A stretch of DNA of 12,771 nt, from assembly GCA_001593925.1 (NCBI GenBank), contig LUCD01000021.1:383-13153 (forward strand). Reading direction: 5' to 3'. This document shows, piece after piece, positions 1-6,341 of this stretch (positions are counted from its first letter, which is position 1; every line of letters starts with the position of its first letter). Below the pieces are notes generated by a model. The model saw only the letters and a list, made by a program, of their open reading frames with translations. It had not been told where the DNA came from and did no database searches. Made by a program: the position numbers and the translations under genes. The DNA is from Candidatus Bathyarchaeota archaeon B26-1. GTDB lineage: Archaea > Thermoproteota > Bathyarchaeia > Bathyarchaeales > B26-1.

Positions 1-528
1 GGCGGCCGCTATTGAGAGTCCGATGTAGTATAGGTATTGGAGTATGGCTCCTTCGAATAAGACTGCCGACCAGCCCAGCTGGAGTCCGTAGACTATAACG
101 GCGGCGAGCCATCCTGCGACAGCGCCTATGGTTCCGCCGAGAACTCCTAGTAGTAGTGCTTCGAGCAGGAAGATGCTTAGGATGCTTCCGTCGGTTGCTC
201 CTAGACACTTCATCGTCCCTATCTCCTTATACCGTTCCGTCACGGCCATCAGCATGGAGTTTACGATTCCAACCCCGCATACCAAGAGCGCTATCACGAC
301 CATCCAGTACTGGTAGGCTGGAGGGGCCTCGCCTACATTCCGGAGGATCGTGCCCATCGTTAACAGTACGCACATGAACGCTATGCCCAAGAGGATTGAG
401 AGGGACGTGATCAAGGCCCTCGTGAACCGTTTCCTTATGCTCTCTAAGGAGAATCTGAAGGCCTCTGAGATTGGAAACTTGATAGTGCCAATCTCGGCTT
501 CCAATATTCCTTCACTAGCCTCAGACAT
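1..528 (-). CDS. FtsX-like ABC transporter permease, 5' part (runs off window start)
   Basis: Reading the minus strand from the ATG at 528 gives 176 codons open to the window edge, so the C-terminus is missing. The recognisable part is the FtsX/MacB-type motif around residues 86-125, including GIVNSMLMAVTERYKEIG followed by the cytoplasmic stretch MKCLGATDGSI. Predicted membrane segments are near residues 38-62, 74-97 and 115-148. A family member would be an integral-membrane subunit working with an ATPase for lipoprotein or macrolide-type export or cell-envelope signalling; the substrate cannot be told. Unusually, only about a dozen residues separate segments 1 and 2, where MacB/LolC-like permeases carry a large extracytoplasmic domain. 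No ATPase gene is visible; it could lie outside the window. Family call is solid, function is not. Confidence 0.85.
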   Translation of the reverse strand, partial: MSEASEGILEAEIGTIKFPISEAFRFSLESIRKRFTRALITSLSILLGIAFMCVLLTMGTILRNVGEAPPAYQYWMVVIALLVCGVGIVNSMLMAVTERYKEIGTMKCLGATDGSILSIFLLEALLLGVLGGTIGAVAGWLAAVIVYGLQLGWSAVLFEGAILQYLYYIGLSIAAA

Positions 529-557
529 CACTAAACCCCGACTAATATAACCGTCAT

Positions 558-570
558 CTATTTTTATGCT
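558..570 (-). promoter_or_regulatory. Candidate TATA element for the FtsX-like permease
   Basis: On the minus strand this reads agcataaaaatag, centred about 36 bases before the ATG at 528. An archaeal transcript would then start around 540, giving a leader of roughly a dozen bases. A second AT-rich stretch at 543-551 is too close to the ATG to serve unless the true start lies further inside. Inferred from spacing only. Confidence 0.35.
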
Positions 571-627
571 TTTCTATATCTTTGGGTAAAGGGAACTCTT
601 GACCATGATCTTCATGGACGGGTCTAC

Positions 628-1566
628 TCAGATCAACATCACAAGGACGTAAGAGATCGCGGTTCCGAGAATCGGGGCTAGAGTCCATCCCGCAACTGTC
701 TTGTTGACTGCCCCGACGTTCAAAATCGCTATCTTCTTAGCTAGGCCGATCCCTAAAATCCCTCCTATGATGGCCTGCGTGATCGATACTGGAAGCCCGA
801 ACTGCGTGAATATGTGGACCGTGAATGCTCCGCTGAACTGGGCTACCAAGGCCGTCGACGGGCTTAGACTTATTATGCCGCTCCCAACCGACTCGGTTAT
901 TCTCCAACTCAGGAAGTAGATGCCCAGCGCCGTTGCAGCTCCAAAGACGAAGGCGCTGATCTGCCTCTCCAATATCGGCTGGTATAGGCCGCTGACGAGG
1001 CCGACCGTGTTGGCCCCGAGGACGTACGCCACATAGAAGGAGAGGATCAGCGTAGCCTTTCCGTAGATGTAGTTGAGCGTCAGAATTCTCTTGACGGCGC
1101 GGGTTGCCCGCTCCACGACCTTGTAGACGAAGGCCGCGGCTAAGGCTGAAAAGAGGGGGGTCAACACCCACGAGGCGAAGACCCTTAAGGAGAAACTCCA
1201 GTTCACGGTTATTCCGACGCCGAGGCCGACACCGATGGCCGACCCAACGAAGCCCTCAGAGAGTGAAAGAGGCAAATTAAAGAATGTAGCTGCCGTCATC
1301 AAAACCACGATCGTGACCATCATCACTAAGATCGGTTCTAAGCTTGGAAAAGCCTCCGTGAGGACCCCTCCGGAGATCGTTCTGGAGAGTTTTGTTCCCT
1401 CTAGGGTGACCCCCAACAGAACCCCCAAGACTGCTAGACCCGCCGCCTCAGAATGTTTGGTGAAGCCTGCTCCAACGCTTGTTCCGAAACAGGCGGAAGC
1501 GTTGTTGGCCCCTAGAACGAGGCAGACGAGGATGCCAAGCGAGAGTGTTAGAGCCTCGAAGAACAT
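628..1566 (-). CDS. PiT-family inorganic phosphate (or related anion) permease
   Basis: A 312-residue, highly hydrophobic protein of the PiT family (PF01384 type), which imports inorganic phosphate, usually by cation symport, across the cytoplasmic membrane. The family's twofold repeat is visible: GANNASACFGTSVGAG at about residues 19-34 and GANTVG at 184-189, each followed by a membrane-embedded PxS-like stretch (LPLSLSEGFVG near 98; LPVSITQAIIGG near 258). The acidic residue usual in the GAND signature is N in the first repeat and T in the second, so substrate or coupling may differ; some PiT relatives carry sulfate. Its ATG (1566-1564) directly abuts the stop of the upstream PhoU-like gene, which strongly implies co-transcription and joint function. 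Length is normal for compact archaeal members. Confidence 0.9.
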   Translation of the reverse strand: MFFEALTLSLGILVCLVLGANNASACFGTSVGAGFTKHSEAAGLAVLGVLLGVTLEGTKLSRTISGGVLTEAFPSLEPILVMMVTIVVLMTAATFFNLPLSLSEGFVGSAIGVGLGVGITVNWSFSLRVFASWVLTPLFSALAAAFVYKVVERATRAVKRILTLNYIYGKATLILSFYVAYVLGANTVGLVSGLYQPILERQISAFVFGAATALGIYFLSWRITESVGSGIISLSPSTALVAQFSGAFTVHIFTQFGLPVSITQAIIGGILGIGLAKKIAILNVGAVNKTVAGWTLAPILGTAISYVLVMLI

Positions 1567-2271
1567 CTAAGCCCTTGCCTTCGTCACTATTATAAGGAGG
1601 GTCTCTGAAGACCTCTCCGCAGCGTCGGCTATCTCGTCGAGTGTGAGGATGAGCTCCTTCAACTCGAGCAGGGTTAGAACGTCCAGTTCCTCCCTTTTGG
1701 AGTAAACGGTCTCTAGGAGCTTCGACTTTATGTCGTCAGCCTCCTCCTCAAAGGCCTTAACCTCGATAGACTTCTTGATCACTTGGTCTACATCTCTCTC
1801 CAGCTCGTTAACGGCCTCCCTCAAGGTTCTCACCGAGCCTACGATCTTCTCCATGTAGAGGCTTAGGGAGGCCTCCGGCTCCTCACAGAGCATCTTGAGG
1901 GATGAGGAATCCAGTCTACTCCTAGCTATGATCTGGGACGAATCCTTAGAGAAGTCGGCGATGTCATCTATGTTCTCGAAGAGCCTCATGAAGTCCTCGC
2001 GGAGGCCGGAGAAGAAGGCTCCTTCACAAAGGGCGATTAGGGACTGCAGGTATATATCGTCCGCGGACGACTCGTAGATCGAGATCATCTCGACGTTCTC
2101 CTCGATGACCGTGGAGGTCAAGATTTGAGGATTCCCCTCGACAAGCATCGAGATTAGAGACTTTAAATTGTTCACGGCTTCCATGACCGCCTCTAAATGC
2201 TCATCGAGGAGTTGGAGAACTTTCCTCTCCTTTCGACCCATTATCTTGAAGGATGAACGGAAGAGCACCAC
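1567..2271 (-). CDS. PhoU-like DUF47 family protein, partner of the PiT permease
   Basis: A soluble, almost wholly helical 234-residue protein. PhoU-type acidic metal-binding repeats are visible: YESSADDIYLQ (about residues 67-77), IDDIADFSKD (about 101-110), FEEEADDIKSKL (about 174-185) and LDEIADAAERSSE (about 211-223). DUF47 proteins are routinely encoded beside PiT permeases and are thought to control their activity or help them; here the stop codon directly abuts the permease start. The start is uncertain. The GTG at 2271 follows a GAGGG at 2284-2288 (12-base spacing). An in-frame ATG at 2241 (MGRKERKVLQ...) would remove ten residues and matches the usual family beginning. Direct control of phosphate uptake is inferred from family and context. 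Confidence 0.88.
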   Translation of the reverse strand: MVLFRSSFKIMGRKERKVLQLLDEHLEAVMEAVNNLKSLISMLVEGNPQILTSTVIEENVEMISIYESSADDIYLQSLIALCEGAFFSGLREDFMRLFENIDDIADFSKDSSQIIARSRLDSSSLKMLCEEPEASLSLYMEKIVGSVRTLREAVNELERDVDQVIKKSIEVKAFEEEADDIKSKLLETVYSKREELDVLTLLELKELILTLDEIADAAERSSETLLIIVTKARA

Positions 2272-2305
2272 AGACGTTCACTTCCCTCATAAATTAAAAC
2301 AAGTG

Positions 2306-2318
2306 CAAATTATTTAAG
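2306..2318 (-). promoter_or_regulatory. Candidate promoter of the PhoU-like/PiT operon
   Basis: The minus strand reads cttaaataatttg, a plausible archaeal BRE/TATA element. Initiation about 25 bases downstream would fall near 2286, giving a 15-base leader to the GTG at 2271 or about 45 bases to the ATG at 2241. Spacing-based inference. Confidence 0.4.
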
Positions 2319-2421
2319 ATTGGCCCCTTCCCAAGGATGTTACGCCTTTGAGGCTCCCCACATGCCTTGATGAACCTTAAAGTCTAAAATTCGCTGAGAA
2401 GTTTGTCAAGCGTGGAGTTGA

Positions 2422-2457
2422 ACTCTCCTTTACACAAAATTTGTGGAGGGAAAGAGT
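2422..2457. promoter_or_regulatory. Imperfect dyad upstream of argH (possible operator)
   Basis: The core at 2433-2445, cacaaaatttgtg, has perfect 6-base arms around a single central base (2439). Partial symmetry continues outward to actct (2422-2426) and agagt (2453-2457), with small offsets in between. It lies about 25-60 bases upstream of the putative argH TATA element and more than 100 bases from the divergent PhoU-like gene. That is a typical place for a regulator site. No known consensus was recognised. Confidence 0.3.
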
Positions 2458-2478
2458 ATTATTACTTCAGAACCCTCA

Positions 2479-2490
2479 TTATTATATGCA
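2479..2490 (+). promoter_or_regulatory. Candidate argH TATA element
   Basis: The sequence ttattatatgca lies about 40 bases before the argH ATG. Initiation about 25 bases downstream would give a short leader beginning near 2510, just at the ribosome-binding site GGAGG (2511-2515, 10 bases before the ATG at 2526). Confidence 0.45.
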
Positions 2491-2525
2491 TTTACCCGCA
2501 ATTATTGTTGGGAGGAGCATCTTGA

Positions 2526-4031
2526 ATGGGTAAGGGTATCTACCGTGCCCGGTTGGGGAAGGCCCCAAACAAGAAGATCGTGAAGTTCTTATCCTCCATA
2601 GAGGATGATTACAGAATATTTGAGGCTGACATAGAGGGGACGGAAGCCCACAACATCATGTTGTACGAACAACAGGTTCTCTCCAGAAAGGACTTGATCA
2701 GGATACTCTCCTCCCTGGAGAAGCTCAAGAGAGAATACGAGTCCGGGAAAGTCAAGATCGAGCCAGAATACGAGGATGTCCACGAGTTCATCGAGACCTA
2801 CGTGATTCGAGACGTGGGCATCGAGGCTGGAGGTAAACTCCATACAGGCAGGTCCAGAAACGACCAGGTTGCACTTGACATCCGGATGGTTCTCCGGTGG
2901 GCGCTGATCGAGGTCGGGGAGGGAATCCTTCACTTAACACACTCACTCCTGAAGAAAGCGGAGGAACATAAGGGAACCCTTATGCCCCTTTACACCCACA
3001 CACAGCATGCTCAAGTAGGAACTTTAGGCCATTATCTTCTCGCCTACGTGGACATTTTGCTCCGGGACCTCGAGAGGCTGGACTCCTGTTACCGTAGAGT
3101 GAACCTCAGCCCTTTAGGAGCTGGGCCTATAGGTGGAACTAGCATCCCCATTGACAGGGTGCGGACGGCCTCTCTCTTGGGGTTCGACGGGGTCGTGGAG
3201 AACACGATCGACGCCGTCAGCAGTAAGGACGTTGAGATAGAGTCTCTCAGCATCTTGGCGAACTTGATGTCCACCCTAAGCAGGATCGCCGAGGACCTCA
3301 TCCTGTGGTCTAGCTCCGAGTTCGGCTTCATAGAGCTCGCAGACGAGTACTCGTCCACATCCAGCATCATGCCCCAGAAGAAGAACCCGTGCACCCTTGA
3401 ACTCGTCCGGGGGAGAGTTGGCAGGGTCTTCGGCGCCCTAAACGGTGTTCTAAATATAGTGAAGGGTTTAACCACGGGGTACAACCGTGACCTCCAAGAG
3501 GTGAAGCATCATCTCTGGGCCGGCATAGACGCGGTGAAGGACTCTTTGGAGATACTGGCTGGAGCTATAGAGAGCATGGACGTTAACGAGAAGCGTATGA
3601 GGGTTATGGTTGAGGAGGGATACACCTTGGCTCTAGACTTGGCGGAACGTCTAACCGTTGAGCTGGGTCTCTCCTTCAGGGAGGCGCACATGGTGGTCGG
3701 CAACCTTGTCCGCGAGATGGCCTCCTCCGGGGAGAGAATCTCCTGCCTGAAGCCGGAGGATGTCGAGAGAGTCGCGGAGAAGGTTCTCGGTAGACGAGTC
3801 ACCGTGGATGAGAACCTCGTTAGGGGGGCAGTCAACCCTGAAGAGTCCCTCCTGAACCGCAGGTCCATCGGAAGCCCGAACCCGGCGGAGACCGAACGTA
3901 TGCTGAAGGAGAGGTCCACAGTGTTGAAGGCCTTTATGGAGGCCTGGCTTCTGAAGAGGAAGTCTCTGGAGAGAGCCCGGAACAGTCTTAGAGAAACCGT
4001 TAAAAAATACCTGTCGGAAGGTTATGTTTAG
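2526..4031 (+). CDS. argH: Argininosuccinate lyase
   Basis: A 501-residue cytosolic enzyme that cleaves argininosuccinate to arginine and fumarate, the last step of arginine synthesis. It belongs to the fumarase/aspartase superfamily. The three conserved regions are present: HTGRSRNDQ at about residues 106-114, YTHTQHAQ at 156-163, and the signature SSIMPQKKNP at 279-288, which carries the catalytic serine loop. It is slightly longer than typical homologues (about 455-490), mainly through a basic C-terminal extension. The start is set by GGAGG at 2511-2515. A small gene begins two bases after the stop, so the two are probably co-transcribed. The partner argG lies about 7.6 kb downstream rather than beside it. 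Identity is secure. Confidence 0.97.
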   Translation: MGKGIYRARLGKAPNKKIVKFLSSIEDDYRIFEADIEGTEAHNIMLYEQQVLSRKDLIRILSSLEKLKREYESGKVKIEPEYEDVHEFIETYVIRDVGIEAGGKLHTGRSRNDQVALDIRMVLRWALIEVGEGILHLTHSLLKKAEEHKGTLMPLYTHTQHAQVGTLGHYLLAYVDILLRDLERLDSCYRRVNLSPLGAGPIGGTSIPIDRVRTASLLGFDGVVENTIDAVSSKDVEIESLSILANLMSTLSRIAEDLILWSSSEFGFIELADEYSSTSSIMPQKKNPCTLELVRGRVGRVFGALNGVLNIVKGLTTGYNRDLQEVKHHLWAGIDAVKDSLEILAGAIESMDVNEKRMRVMVEEGYTLALDLAERLTVELGLSFREAHMVVGNLVREMASSGERISCLKPEDVERVAEKVLGRRVTVDENLVRGAVNPEESLLNRRSIGSPNPAETERMLKERSTVLKAFMEAWLLKRKSLERARNSLRETVKKYLSEGYV

Positions 4032-4033
4032 AG

Positions 4034-4321
4034 ATGAGGCTCACTTCTGAGGAACGGCTGAAACTAAGGCTCCTAGCTTTGGAGACCCTGAGGAACACAG
4101 CGAGGTCCATGAGGGGGATCGAGATAGCCCGAACCCTGAAGGTGCCGCCCGCGGAGGTCTCGAGGTACATATCCACAGGGGACATCACGCCGAGTGTGAG
4201 GAGAAGCATCGAGATACTCAAACTCTTCAAGAGGTTCGTTCCAGAAGAGATAACCATCCAGAAGGAATGGATCAGCAAGGTATTAGAGACAATCGAAAGC
4301 GAGGGGAGGAGAAAGCCTTAA
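4034..4321 (+). CDS. Small helix-turn-helix-like protein downstream of argH
   Basis: A 95-residue basic, helical protein of uncertain family. Residues about 26-48 (MRGIEIARTLKVPPAEVSRYIST) read as a helix-turn-helix: a GIEIARTL positioning helix, a short turn at KVPP, and an AEVSRYI recognition-type helix. After them comes TPSVRRSIEILKLFKRF. This layout recalls the N-terminal DNA-binding segment of archaeal transcriptional regulators, but no effector domain follows. The gene starts two bases after the argH stop with no obvious ribosome-binding site of its own, consistent with translational coupling. A role in regulating arginine genes or nearby genes is possible from position alone; I do not recognise a named family. 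It ends within a small inverted repeat before the convergent fwdB. Confidence 0.75.
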   Translation: MRLTSEERLKLRLLALETLRNTARSMRGIEIARTLKVPPAEVSRYISTGDITPSVRRSIEILKLFKRFVPEEITIQKEWISKVLETIESEGRRKP

Positions 4322-4346
4322 ACAAACCGTAAAAGGGGGAAGGCTT
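4313..4346. terminator. Inverted repeat between convergent genes (possible terminator)
   Basis: Arms aagcctt (4313-4319) and aaggctt (4340-4346) are perfectly complementary, with a 20-base loop. The repeat includes the stop of the helix-turn-helix-like gene and lies just before the 3' end of convergent fwdB. It could form a weak hairpin in either transcript, but there is no T-run, so a terminator role is speculative. Confidence 0.2.
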
Positions 4347-4354
4347 AAAGGAGC

Positions 4355-5824
4355 TCACGCCTCCACATGGACGGTTGAAAGAGTCGCCTCCTTCTTTATG
4401 GCTCTGACTTCCCGTAGGATCATCTTTAGGAGTTCCTCGTCTGGGATGCATCCCTCCGGAGGCTCAACAACCTTTTTCAACGGGAGGGGAACATGGTCCA
4501 TGCGGTAAGTCGTTCCAGAGGTCTCGATTCCCACGAAGGTGGATGGGAGAACAACGTCCGCCACCAGAGACGTCGGGGTCACGTCGGGAGTGATGACTAT
4601 CAGCGGGTTCTTGACGAGGTTCTCGACGGCCGCTTTCGGGAAGGTTGCAACCGGGTCGGACGCTATGACGAGCGCCGCGTCGGAGTCTCCGCGGAGAAGT
4701 ATATCCACAACCGACGTCTCACCCGGGTTGTACCGCGGATAGCCCTGCGAGAAGTCGACTGCGTATGGGTATCCGGTCTGCCACGTGAAGACTACGTTCG
4801 CCCCTGTCACGTTGAAGTGTCCACGCATCGGCATGATGAGGAACTTCGTGTAACGGTTTAGGTCCCTCGTTAGGGAGATCGCGGCGTCGACGTTGCGGAG
4901 TTTTCCCTCACTCATGGTTAGGCCTAAACCGAAGAATATTATTCCCAGTCTACATCCGATCATGAGGTCGGCCAGCTCCTCCAAGGTCTCGACCGGGACT
5001 CCTCCAACCTCGTCTACGTCGAGCTCCTCATCCCTTATGAGAGCCCTTAAGGCCTGCAACACCTCGTAGTCTTTACCTGGTTTGACCTGGATGAAATGGT
5101 CTGCTAGGTCGGCTGTCCTCGTTCTCCGGATGTCGATGACCACGACTTTCCGTTCCTTCTCCCAGAGGGTGTAGGGGGCCTCCCTGACCCTTCGGGTTTT
5201 AATCCTCTCTAGAATCCTCTTTATCAACGATAGCTCGGCCGCCCTGAGCATCTTCTTCCTCATGGAGTCTGCGTGGAGGCGTAGTATGAGGCGTCTCCAG
5301 AGACTTCTCTGGAATCTGCCCTCCGTTAAGGCCGTATACCTCTCCATGTGGCGGGGATGGGCACTCCAAGGGTTGCACCCCCAGTATATAATGAGGTCAG
5401 CTCGATGCCTTATCTGTCCCAGGGTGCATCCCGAGATGCCTACATCTTGGACGGCTAGAATTGAGGGTCCATGGCAGATCGTTGAGGTGTTATCGATTAC
5501 TCCTCCAACCTCCTCGGCCAGTTCTAAGCCGACCTCAATGGCCTCGCAGCTCGTCGAGCTCCAACCGTAGAGGATGGGGTATGAAGCCTCAACGAGTATC
5601 TCCGCGCTTCTCCTAACGGCCTCCTCTAATGACGCCTCAACGAGCCTCCCGCCCCTCCTGACCATAGGCTTCCTCTGCCTATGCTTGTTGTAGTTCAGGA
5701 ACTTCGAGGCTCCCAAAGCGCAGGCGTTCATAACGTCCACGATGGCGTTGTCATCGACTATGACTTCTAGATCGTCGCAACAGCATCCGCAGACTGGACA
5801 GACGACCGCCGAAACCCTACGCAT
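4355..5824 (-). CDS. fwdB: Formylmethanofuran dehydrogenase subunit B (Mo/W catalytic subunit)
   Basis: The molybdopterin-containing catalytic subunit of formylmethanofuran dehydrogenase. In characterised enzymes it reduces CO2 to formate, which is then attached to methanofuran by FwdA. The N-terminal [4Fe-4S] motif is C9-x2-C12-x3-C16 with C35 as fourth ligand; two extra cysteines (C14, C15) make an unusual CGCCC run. C117 in TICHGPS matches the cysteine that binds Mo/W in characterised FwdB. RRTRTADLADHFIQVKPG (about 233-250) and the C-terminal SGTTYRMDH (about 436-444) are typical family motifs. At 489 residues it is about 50 longer than most homologues because of a basic, arginine-rich insertion at about residues 165-215. 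It overlaps the upstream fwdD by 8 bases, so the two are translationally coupled. The usual neighbours fwdA and fwdC are absent; the gene downstream is convergent. Confidence 0.95.
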   Translation of the reverse strand: MRRVSAVVCPVCGCCCDDLEVIVDDNAIVDVMNACALGASKFLNYNKHRQRKPMVRRGGRLVEASLEEAVRRSAEILVEASYPILYGWSSTSCEAIEVGLELAEEVGGVIDNTSTICHGPSILAVQDVGISGCTLGQIRHRADLIIYWGCNPWSAHPRHMERYTALTEGRFQRSLWRRLILRLHADSMRKKMLRAAELSLIKRILERIKTRRVREAPYTLWEKERKVVVIDIRRTRTADLADHFIQVKPGKDYEVLQALRALIRDEELDVDEVGGVPVETLEELADLMIGCRLGIIFFGLGLTMSEGKLRNVDAAISLTRDLNRYTKFLIMPMRGHFNVTGANVVFTWQTGYPYAVDFSQGYPRYNPGETSVVDILLRGDSDAALVIASDPVATFPKAAVENLVKNPLIVITPDVTPTSLVADVVLPSTFVGIETSGTTYRMDHVPLPLKKVVEPPEGCIPDEELLKMILREVRAIKKEATLSTVHVEA

Positions 5825-6239
5825 CCCTTCTCTCCCCTCTTAACCGTTCATTACCATAATGCCGGGTGAGTATCTCCTCTAGGCTCATAACCGGCTCTTC
5901 AGTCGGCTCAACCGTGGCTTCTATCCCCTTCAGCGAGGGCATACCCGTCCCGTCCGTCTCCGGGTTGACTACGATGTTCGCCCACGGCCCGTAAGGGATG
6001 AAGACCGTTCCGGGGTGGGGCCCTCTCTTGGATTTCTCCGCCTTCACGACTATGTAGCCGAACCTAGTCGTAACCCTTACGTTCCGGCCTTCCTTCAAGC
6101 CGAGCTCCTTCATGTCTTGCGGGTCCATCTGGCACACGGCGACACTCTCCATATACTCTCTCGAGAACTTGCCGAGCTCCTTCCACTTTCCTTGGTTAAC
6201 GGTTCTTCCCGTCAGGAGGGAGACCTTCAACCTGCCCAT
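5817..6239 (-). CDS. fwdD: Formylmethanofuran dehydrogenase subunit D
   Basis: A 140-residue protein of the molybdopterin-dinucleotide-binding domain family. It completes the FwdB pterin site, a part that is the C-terminal domain of single-chain formate dehydrogenases. Visible motifs are LLTGRTVNQGKW (about residues 8-19), the GLKEGRNVRVTTRFG barrel strand region (about 47-61), and the diagnostic GPWANIVVNPETDGTGMP (about 84-101). The tail after about 110 is acidic and then basic. It is the first gene of a two-gene operon and its stop overlaps the fwdB start. The ATG at 6239 follows a weak GGTGG about 10 bases upstream. Identity is secure from these motifs and the fwdB adjacency. Confidence 0.95.
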   Translation of the reverse strand: MGRLKVSLLTGRTVNQGKWKELGKFSREYMESVAVCQMDPQDMKELGLKEGRNVRVTTRFGYIVVKAEKSKRGPHPGTVFIPYGPWANIVVNPETDGTGMPSLKGIEATVEPTEEPVMSLEEILTRHYGNERLRGERRDA

Positions 6240-6253
6240 AGACCAGCATCCAC

Positions 6254-6271
6254 CACGTCACAAAACGTGAC
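6254..6271. promoter_or_regulatory. Inverted repeat in the fwdD leader
   Basis: Two overlapping symmetric pairings are possible on the plus strand: CACGT (6254-6258) with ACGTG (6265-6269), and GTCAC (6257-6261) with GTGAC (6267-6271). It lies between the probable fwdD transcription start and its ATG, a place where a bound repressor or an RNA hairpin could act. Core cacaaaacgtg resembles the argH-upstream dyad cacaaaatttgtg. Functional meaning is inferred. Confidence 0.3.
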
Positions 6272-6301
6272 CCTACTGAGAGAAGATGGCTTGTCTTCAG
6301 A

Positions 6302-6310
6302 AGTATTTAG
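6302..6310 (-). promoter_or_regulatory. Candidate fwdD-fwdB TATA element
   Basis: The minus strand reads ctaaatact. Initiation about 25 bases downstream would be near 6280, leaving a leader of about 40 bases to the fwdD ATG at 6239. It is the best AT-rich element in the 102-base gap before fwdD. Confidence 0.35.
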
Positions 6311-6341
6311 CCTTATCGTTAAGCCGTCCTATTCGTCTTCG

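Noticed and set aside
1235..1570. Plus-strand open frame of 111 codons inside the PiT gene
   Set aside because: Antisense shadow of a well-supported membrane protein gene; no independent start signals.
2362..2396. Possible C/D-box RNA (tgatga near 2368 and ctga near 2393)
   Set aside because: Only one C-like and one D-like box are found; the C'/D' pair and terminal stem are missing.
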